Below, piece by piece: positions 22,641-60,000 of a stretch of 60,000 bases of DNA. How positions within the stretch are numbered: the stretch's first letter is position 1; each line of letters begins with the position of its first letter. A model generated the notes under the pieces. It made no database searches and was not told where the DNA came from. It saw only the letters and a list, made by a program, of their open reading frames with translations. The DNA is from Diphasiastrum complanatum. Lineage: Eukaryota; Streptophyta; Lycopodiopsida; Lycopodiales; Lycopodiaceae. The DNA is taken from the NCBI GenBank assembly GCA_029204225.1, contig CM055108.1:24637670-24697669 (forward strand), read 5' to 3'. A program made the translations under genes and the position numbers.

Positions 22641-24690
22641 AATGCTCCAATTTGAGTGTTACCATTAACTCAGATGAATCTATATCCAAATAAAAAAGCT
22701 TGACTAGTGGTAAAAGAGTATGAAAGTTACCAGTTTGACATTGGTTGGGATCCCAAACTTATGGGCCTTGCTTGAGGCCCTACAACTCAGATTTGAGCTT
22801 TATCTAGTAGCTTGAGCCCTAAACATTTGAGCTATTTGAGCTTGAGCTTGAGGCCCCAAGGCCCAACAACAACTCCAAACGACTACTTGGTTGGCCTCCA
22901 GATGTCAAAGACTAGTAATGTTGGCCTTGAGCAGCCCCAAAGCCTTCGATGCCATATGGTTTTGACGTGGCATGTGGGAATGTTTTTGGCTCGCAAGTTG
23001 CTCCACCAACTCAAGCATTGATCTCAAGATGCTTTGGCCTTTAGGGCTACGAATCTTCACAATATATGTTTAAAGTTGCTTGTCAATATGACATGACATA
23101 ATTACTAGTGTTGATGCGCTTTATATGGTGTTTGGTTTTGAAGTTCTCCTTGCAATTTTTTTTTCCAATCTCCAAAAGAGAGTCATGGAAGTATGTCATT
23201 ACTCATTCTTGATAATCGAGTTTAAAGTGTGAGTGGTTTGACTTAAATATTCTACAACATTCTAAAGCTCTTAGAACTCGTTGACATGCACGTTTTTGAT
23301 TGATATTCAATATGGTTGTCTTTGACAAAAAAGTTGCATGTCATTTGAGGGTTTTAACATGCTAGATGCTTGTCAAATTTCAAGGTTTGGGGCTAATACC
23401 CCAATGTGGGGGATCTGAAGCTTGACAAAAGTCAAGCTATTGATAGCTCCTAAAACTCAAGTCATCCAGTCTCAAGAGATCAAAGTTGGTGCCACATCCA
23501 CCTTTATGCAAGGAATACTCTCAATTGCTCCCAATATGAATTGCCTTGTGCTCTGAAGTTGGATTGGCCTTCTCGTGAATGTAGAACACATATATTTGTC
23601 TATGATAAACCACTATGATTGATCAAAGGGCAAGTTGTTGAATACTTCCTTTACTCTCCTTGAGGTCAAGGTTTTGATTCCAATATGTTGCGCAAATGAG
23701 TCACATACAAAAAAAATGATGTACTTGTTGGTGCAACATGGACCCTTGTGTGTTGCCCACCCATGTTTGATTCCATAACCACACATGGGTGAATACCCTA
23801 TTGAAAATGAAGAAACCATCAGTGTGACACAAAACAAATTCAATATGGCTCTACCGAGTACTTTAAAGGACTTGAAATAATAGTTTTATTTTTAATGAAG
23901 ACTACACAACAATCTTACGTATTAGATTTTTTACAGAGCAAGTAACTTTTTTTTTGTACAACCTTTTGCACTGAAAGGTTGTGCAATTGTGCAATTGGCC
24001 AACTCACATGACAACATCTTAAAATGTGATGACCACAAAAAAAAACTGGACTCTATTTTCATGTAGTTGTAGCTCCCTGCTCATGACCTTTTTGTCAATA
24101 GAAGGGCCTTGGACGAGACATTTTCCCGTCCCCATAACCTTACTAAGATATGGCTTGTATGTCTTTGAAGCAAAGGTGCCTTTCCTAGCAACACACAAGG
24201 TTACAAAGGATGCTCCACACACAAGATCCCAAAGGATGTTCCACACACAAGGTCCTAGCTAGGCATGAAACATGGTTGTTGGACTATAGGCTCAAGGTGC
24301 TAGAATACTTTAATTAAAAAACCACATACATATATGGAAGGACATAGTGCACATCCTAAGTTCTAGCAAATAAAATGGCTCATCATTATGTGATAACATG
24401 TGACAATGGTTGCATCCAGCTAGAATCCAGAGCTTTCATATCCTTTTATATGTAAATGATGTTATATTGCACCTGCCGGACCCACCTTATTCCTCTTTCT
24501 TGAACAATATATTATTGGAGGAATCATCATAGGAAGTGAATAAGAATTTTTTTTACAAAGTGACATGAGAACATGAAAGTAAATGAAGGCTTAACTTGGA
24601 AAGGGCCATTCTTCCTTTGTTGAGTTGGAAATGTTTTGTTTAGGCAAAAGAGAGGGGCCATGAAGTAGCCAGGGACTCCAGCAGCTGTAG
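22640..24690. other. Region upstream of the host gene, no recognised gene
   Basis: Only short frames without known motifs were found. A short imperfect duplication (GATGCTCCACACACAAGATCC / GATGTTCCACACACAAGGTCC, about 24208-24255) is present. The host gene's distal promoter may lie here, but nothing marks it. Confidence 0.4.
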
Positions 24691-24700
24691 CTGTGTGTGT

Positions 24701-24707
24701 TATATAG
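24701..24707 (+). promoter_or_regulatory. Candidate TATA box of the BAR-domain gene
   Basis: TATATAG lies 622 bases before the start codon at 25323. It precedes a purine-rich, probably untranslated stretch that carries a 51-bp tandem duplication. No transcript evidence is available; this is inferred from sequence and position. Confidence 0.4.
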
Positions 24708-24830
24708 TACCACAAATAATAGTGGACTGCAACGTAATGTTACTACTACTACGACTGTCAGTGTTTCGACTGTGTGTGTGTGTAGTAGTTAGCAAGTAGT
24801 AGCGATGGAGGAAGAGGAAGTAGCTGAGAG

Positions 24831-24933
24831 GAGAGGTGGAGCAGGTGACTGACGGAAAGGAGGAATGGACCTGGGTAGGGTGAGAGGAGGAGCAGGCGAC
24901 TGACAGAAAACGAGGAATGGAGCAGGGTAGGGT
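24831..24933 (+). repeat. 51-bp tandem duplication in the probable 5' leader
   Basis: GAGAGG(T/A)GGAGCAGG(T/C)GACTGAC begins at 24831 and at 24882. Both copies end in GG-GTAGGGTGA. The sequence is strongly purine-biased on the + strand. The long open frame on the opposite strand here is a by-product of that bias. Confidence 0.85.
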
Positions 24934-25322
24934 GACAGTTTCAAAGAAAACTTTGTAATGGTAAAGGAAGGATTGTGACTGTGTGAGAGAGAGTTTTGTG
25001 GTGACTCGTGAGTACCTGGAGGGAAATGTAGCATAGTAGCGGCTTGAGTTTGATAGGGGGCAGCAAGTCTGGCATTTGGGCAGTGACAGTTTTGTACATT
25101 GTCCATTGATTGCTCGATGGTGTTCTGTTTGCGCTCCGGAAAGAATGTTGTCCTCGCAAGTCTTCAATATGTTGAACATGTTGGTACTTGTTTGCCACTG
25201 GGAATAGTTATGAATGCATTGCCTTTCTTCGGTGTGTGCCCGGGCGCTTTGAGTGGTTAATGAGATATCACTTGTTGTGGGAGTTCTTTTAAGAATGCAT
25301 CGATAGCACTGCGTGAAGCAGA

Positions 25323-55808
<30,486 letters not shown>

Positions 55809-55816
55809 GTGATTTG

Positions 55817-55817
<1 letters not shown>

Positions 55818-55846
<29 letters not shown>
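55818..55846. repeat. (TC)n microsatellite just after exon 8
   Basis: About 14 units starting nine bases after the donor of exon 8, followed by a short CA run and TATATA sequence. Confidence 0.95.
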
Positions 55847-55849
<3 letters not shown>

Positions 55850-55858
55850 GCACACACA

Positions 55859-56640
55859 CACATATATACATATATTTCTATATATAAATACATATCTTAT
55901 AGATGCCATTCTCAGATTTTGTCCTAGAATGTCCCTTTTGGATGTCAAATGAAGCCTTTTAATATGAGGAGTTTAATAATGATTTTTCAATTTCTTCTAT
56001 GCATTGTAGGATCCATTTTTTTGTGAGATGCTATGCATTTTAAGGTCAAGTTTTGGCCAAATATTGTTAGGGTAATATTTTGGCTAGAAACGGAAGCAAC
56101 GGCCAACCCTTTTATACCACCCGTATGAAACCAATAAAGCCACATGAAACCCAACCGAAGAAGCCAAAAGAGTGTGTAGAGAAACAAAACATTACCTTAA
56201 ACCTCCTTAATCATTGTTGAGATGCCTAAAATGAATTGGCTGATTCGTCGGTTCGAATTGTTTTAGGGTCATTGTGGTGGGGAGCTGGCATTTTGCCACC
56301 TCTGTCACTTAGTGTTACACTATATTAACATGATACAACAAAAATAACCCCAATGGAATCATGGACTATTTGATGGTTGGAGAGTTACAGTTTAGGGGTT
56401 ACGATGGGCATTTCCCTCACACCAAAGATAACATGATCTTTGAGTCTTTGATGTACTTGTCAAAACAAAACATTGTATCTTGCTATTGGATTGAAGCAAA
56501 CCGTAAAAACCAGCATAAACATCCCATTCAAACATAATTTGGATAAGACATGTGTTAAAATATGACAAGATATATTGTCGGGCTGCACAGCACCAAAATG
56601 GTCCAGTACAATGATGTATGATGACAATATGAAATCAATA
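55859..56640. other. Intronic or downstream spacer
   Basis: I searched for a ninth exon carrying the family's Ser/Pro-rich continuation and found none. Confidence 0.4.
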
Positions 56641-56646
56641 AAACTA

Positions 56647-57000
56647 AGTTATGGGCTCAAACTATGGGTATTGTATCAATGAAGCATGAATGACTATAAT
56701 TTGATATAATCAATGGCTAAAGCCCTACAAGCAATAGCAAAAGGGTTCTCTCACAAAGAGCCCAAGCAATACCAATAAGCTGAATAATCATTGAATACCT
56801 AATGTCTAAATGATAGCTAAATATATACCATCTAGAGGCCCTTAGCGGAACCTTTTAGTGATTAGGGCAACTTAGCGTATCTGGGTCCCATTAGGATATG
56901 CCCTTAACAATTACTGGCCCAATACCTAAAGGTATGCTAGTTAGAGGTTGTTTCTAGTATATAATTCTCTCCAATTTTAAAAAAGATTGCCCTATATGTG
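56647..57000 (-). repeat. LTR relic, AGTTA group (probable 3' LTR)
   Basis: It begins AGTTATGGGCTC at 56647 (so the minus strand ends ...TAACT). It shares CTAAAGCCCTACAAGCAATA, TCTCACAAAGAGCCCAAGCA and AATAAGCTGAATAAT with the LTR at 58817. There is no primer site on its inner minus-strand side. The right end is uncertain. Confidence 0.65.
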
Positions 57001-57193
57001 GGGCTTACAAAAAATTACTAAGCCCTAAAAAACTAAAAGATTGGCTTCAACCAATAGCTTTGGTAATAGTCAATCAAGAAATGTGAAAATAGAACTATCT
57101 CAAGAATACTCTAATTCAATAGGAGAAGATGCATGCACCAATGGAGATATTGAAGGAGAGAACGTAAGTTGTTACAACAAGTATCACTAGACA

Positions 57194-57932
57194 CATAGAA
57201 TTAATGAACTGTGGGCGGTTCACCACGGTTGAACCGTACGGTTCTCAGAAATTTTAACCTGGAACCATGGTGAACCGTACAGGTAATTAATTAATTAATT
57301 AATTTTTTGTCCCACCCCCAAAAATAGCCCAAAAAAATGCTAAAAAAATGCCAGAAAAAGCAGATTTGTAGTGAGTAGTGAATCTAACAGTAATCTTTGC
57401 AATAAGTGCGTACTCTGGAAACAGGTCAGTACTGTGATGTTTTTCATAGTGAATCATGCATCCATCACCATATTTGCAAAAAATCCTATGGAAAGTATTG
57501 CCATGTTTTTCACAGCAAATCATGCAACCATTGCCATTTTTGCAAAAATTCAGATGCGCGTCAGTTTATTGCCAACTCCAACTGAAGATGCCCATCAGTT
57601 TACAAGCCAAAACCAAATGCGAGTCAGTTTGTTGTTCGTTGACTCCTACTTGATCTGCACTTTTATAAAACAAAACAAAAAGCAGTACATACTAAAAAAA
57701 TTTCACGTTCAGTTCTGGAACGGGCAACAATGGATCTGATGCGTCATATATGACTAGCTGGTTCAATGATTCCCAAATGTGAAATGAGGGACAAAAATGA
57801 GCATTGAGGGGTTTTGGGGGGAATATTAATTAATTAATTATCTAGATGAACCGTACCACGGTTCAAGGAACCGTGGTACAGTTCCTTCCACGGTTCCCAG
57901 GACCCACGGTTCTGGGAACCGTGGGTTCTATG
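57194..57932. mobile_element. Non-autonomous hAT-type element with 8-bp target duplication
   Basis: ACTAGACA lies directly on both sides (57186-57193 and 57933-57940). The element starts CATAGAA and ends TTCTATG. Both ends carry repeated GGTTC/GAACC words around an ACCACGGT/ACCGTGGT core (ACCGTGGTACAGTTCC, GAACCGTACCACGGTTC) and mirrored AATTAATTAATT tracts (57281-57302 and 57825-57840). An 8-bp duplication and CA...TG ends fit the hAT superfamily. The interior has no transposase; it has one 122-codon open frame (57371-57739) made of imperfect repeats. It sits inside the gypsy relic and is younger than it. Confidence 0.9.
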
Positions 57933-58369
57933 ACTAGACAACAACAATTGTTGATGACCAACTAAAAGACATTTGCTAATGATGGATGCAGAAGCACTGA
58001 AGGACCTGTAGAAAGTAGAACTAGAGCGGATACAACCTGACCATCAAAAATTGGAGAACCATAAAGCATAAATCGAACCTGCGGAATGTCATCTGAACAA
58101 GGCTCGAATACAATTTGCATCTCAACAACCATGGAACCAATAGGAACATCGAGAATAATATCATCAACTGAAGCAACTAGAATAGTTGAAGCAATTGAGA
58201 CATTGGATCTAGGACTAGCAACTGAACAATGCTCAACTCAGATATATAGCAGGACAAATGAGCAAAGTCAGAATCAACGTCAACGCACCTAGGAGCAGCA
58301 CCAAGGCACTTGACATTAGCATCAAAGCATGCAACAATGTCATCAACTTGTATTTGTATATGTGAAGCT

Positions 58370-58804
58370 AGCTCTTAGCATGCATTATTAGCATCAATCT
58401 GTACATGTGACTTTCTCTCACCGTGTGATAGTCTCATTCTCACAATAAGATGTAACCTCTGTTGCAGAAGGAAGTCACAAGGTGACTTAGAAATAGACTT
58501 GGAAAGTTGCCCATCAATATCATTCTTAATATTTATGACACTACTCTCATGTATAGGAGGACTCTCAAAAGCAAACTCATCATTGGAGAACATAAGTAGA
58601 CGAAGCATATGTAATAGACATGCCACTTAGAGATAGATGAATGCCTGGAAAATGGCCAAAAACTTGCAAGAAACGGCCAACCAAATGTGGAGAAGATCTG
58701 CCAAGTGTGGAGAGTAGTAGGCTACTAAGAATTTGCTGGAAAATGTGCCCTCCTGGAGAAAAAATCAGTTGAAAAAAGTAGCACTCCCACCAAGGCAAGA
58801 AAGT
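58370..58804 (-). pseudogene. Leader and gag-start remnant of a minus-strand gypsy element
   Basis: It lies between the primer site at 58805-58816 and unrecognised sequence. The minus strand has phrases (TTTTTGGCCATTTTCC, CCAGGCATTC) similar in style to the leader at 11170-11600 after the LTR at 10583. Coding content is not recognisable. Confidence 0.4.
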
Positions 58805-58816
58805 GCTTTGATGCCA
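58805..58816 (-). other. Primer-binding site next to an AGTTA-type LTR
   Basis: The minus strand reads ...TAACT directly followed by TGGCATCAAAGC, two mismatches from the standard tRNA-Met site. As at 11048, there is no gap between LTR end and primer site. Confidence 0.75.
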
Positions 58817-59010
58817 AGTTATAGACTCAATCTATGGATATTGTACAATGAGGCATAAATGACTATAATAGACACAATCAAGCAATCTCCACAAAGAATT
58901 GCCAAGAGCATATGATATAATCAAATGGTTAAAGCCCTACAAGCAATAGCGAAGGATTTTCTCAAAAAGAGCAAACCGATAAGCTGAATAATTTATGAAT
59001 AGCCAAAGTT
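58817..59010 (-). repeat. 5' LTR fragment, AGTTA group
   Basis: It starts AGTTATAGACTC next to the primer site and shares GACTATAAT, TTAAAGCCCTACAAGCAATA and GATAAGCTGAATAAT with the LTR at 56647. It is cut near 59010 by a + strand gypsy fragment. Confidence 0.75.
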
Positions 59011-59400
59011 TAAATGATACTATCAGTATGTTCAGCAGAATATAGCTATAATAGCTTTGTCAGTACAAGCATTGGTGTATCCCCATTTTTACTAGCTCAT
59101 GGTTATGCTCCTTCTTTACCAGGAGTTCCTCTTTCACCAGATGATACACCTGTTACCCTTGTTTCATTCTTATTAGGTGCCCACGAGCTTATTACTTGAG
59201 CTAGTACACATTTATAGCATGTTCAGCAGAATCTACTGCCATTGGATGTCTCTATTAGGTCTTTCTACACAAATGTGCTGGTACTCCAATATGGTGATAA
59301 ACTTGTATTCGTATGTTGGTGTACCTGCATAGAGCATTATGTCTCCTTGTTGTTAAGGTTGTTGCAGACAGTCATACAGATCTTCTAGCAGTGTTGACAT
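59011..59400 (+). pseudogene. Gypsy integrase fragment
   Basis: AEYSYNSFVSTSIGVSPFLL, AHGYAPSLPGVPLSPDDTP (59037-59160) matches the conserved integrase end ('AE..YN...S.S...SPF....G..P..P'). The following reading (KCAGTPIW) is broken. Confidence 0.75.
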
Positions 59401-60000
59401 TCATAATAATGAAGGTACTTCCTGTTCGCCTTTTGTATCACATTACTCTGTGGTGAGGAGTATGTTCTCTTTACTTTGTTGTAATATGCTAGTTATTTTG
59501 ACAATTCTTGACAATTCTTATATGATAGTGAGAGTCTTAGTTTGAGGTCCTATTTCTTCATCATTGGCATTATTGCCTTATATGCTTTGTGCTGCATAGA
59601 CAGATTGTGCTTGTTGCCTGTGTGAGCAAGTTGTGCCTGCCGGCAGAAACAAAATGAGGGCTCTGCAGAAACGAAATGAGGGCTCGTAGATTTTTTGGAT
59701 CACCCACAAAAGTATTAGTAAAACTTTTTGACATTGAGGCAAAGGTCATTCACTAGTGTAATTTACATGCAATTGAAAGTAAATACCTGCCAAAGTAACA
59801 AAAGGTTGAAAGATCATGAAAGATCTGATGAGAATCATGAGAGATTTGATTGTTCAATCAAGATATATCCTCTCCACAAAGCAATAAGGTCAATTCTCCA
59901 CAATAGCCACCTTCTCCAACTAGGAGATAGTAGGTGAAAAGCGAAGGAGGAAAAATTGTGGCACAGACTCTCGCATACAAAACTAGGTGAAATTAAATTC
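59401..60000. other. Window end, nothing assigned
   Basis: A frame at 59728-59937 (69 codons, containing KRLKDHERSDENHERFDCSI) has no recognised relatives. It could be a decayed repeat or part of a further host exon; nothing supports either. An 18-base direct repeat AGAAAC-AAATGAGGGCTC occurs at about 59645 and 59666. Confidence 0.35.

Noticed and set aside
23613-23843. 76-codon minus-strand frame with several Cys
   Set aside because: No recognisable family, no splice context and no repeat evidence; left as spacer.
55809-60000. Ninth exon of the BAR gene
   Set aside because: No segment with splice sites and the family's Ser/Pro-rich words was found. The frame at 59728-59937 has no resemblance strong enough to call.

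Overview
This is nuclear DNA of a land plant with a large, repeat-filled genome. The evidence is plant LTR retrotransposons of both superfamilies, LINEs, hAT transposons, long dinucleotide microsatellites, and one plant-type host gene whose first intron is about 25.5 kb. The host protein is clearly related to, but well diverged from, the BAR-domain family of Arabidopsis At2g33490/At3g26910. Together with the giant intron this suggests a fern, lycophyte or gymnosperm, but the sequence does not decide which.

Host gene. The only convincing cellular gene lies on the + strand. It has a TATA motif at 24701, a start codon at 25323, and eight recognised coding exons: 25323-25439, 50951-50987, 51045-51119, 51380-51441, 51587-51655, 51992-52065, 52210-52414 and 55602-55808. 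They join in one uninterrupted frame of 846 bases (282 codons). The 3' end was not found and probably lies beyond the window. Intron 1 (25440-50950) holds nested transposons; intron 7 holds LINE and LTR debris.

Region by region. 1-7340 holds broken Ty3/gypsy pieces and unassigned repeats. 7996-10261 is a copia element with both LTRs and a 5-bp target-site duplication (TSD) but a deleted interior. 10583-13556 is a gypsy 5' LTR, primer-binding site, gag, zinc knuckle and protease, with no reverse transcriptase. 13600-24650 holds further decayed gypsy and copia pieces. 26770-35700 is gypsy debris interrupted by a solo LTR at 30367-30832. 35740-50522 is a complex of LINE pieces and two hAT copies with outward-facing identical ends, studded with (GA)n tracts. 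53150-60000 holds LTR remnants, one more microsatellite-flanked LINE, the last recognised host exon, and a 739-bp hAT-type non-autonomous element with a perfect 8-bp TSD (57194-57932).

Most interesting signals. (1) Several LINE 3' ends share a two-part hairpin with compensating base changes, followed by a (TC)n tract instead of poly(A). Some of these elements have (TC)n at their 5' end too, as if they insert into TC microsatellites. (2) Some of these retroposons show ORF1-like sequence ending directly in that 3' end, with no endonuclease or reverse transcriptase. (3) Several LTR families here end in AGTTA...TAACT or similar rather than TG...CA, supported by TSDs and by adjacent primer-binding and polypurine sites.
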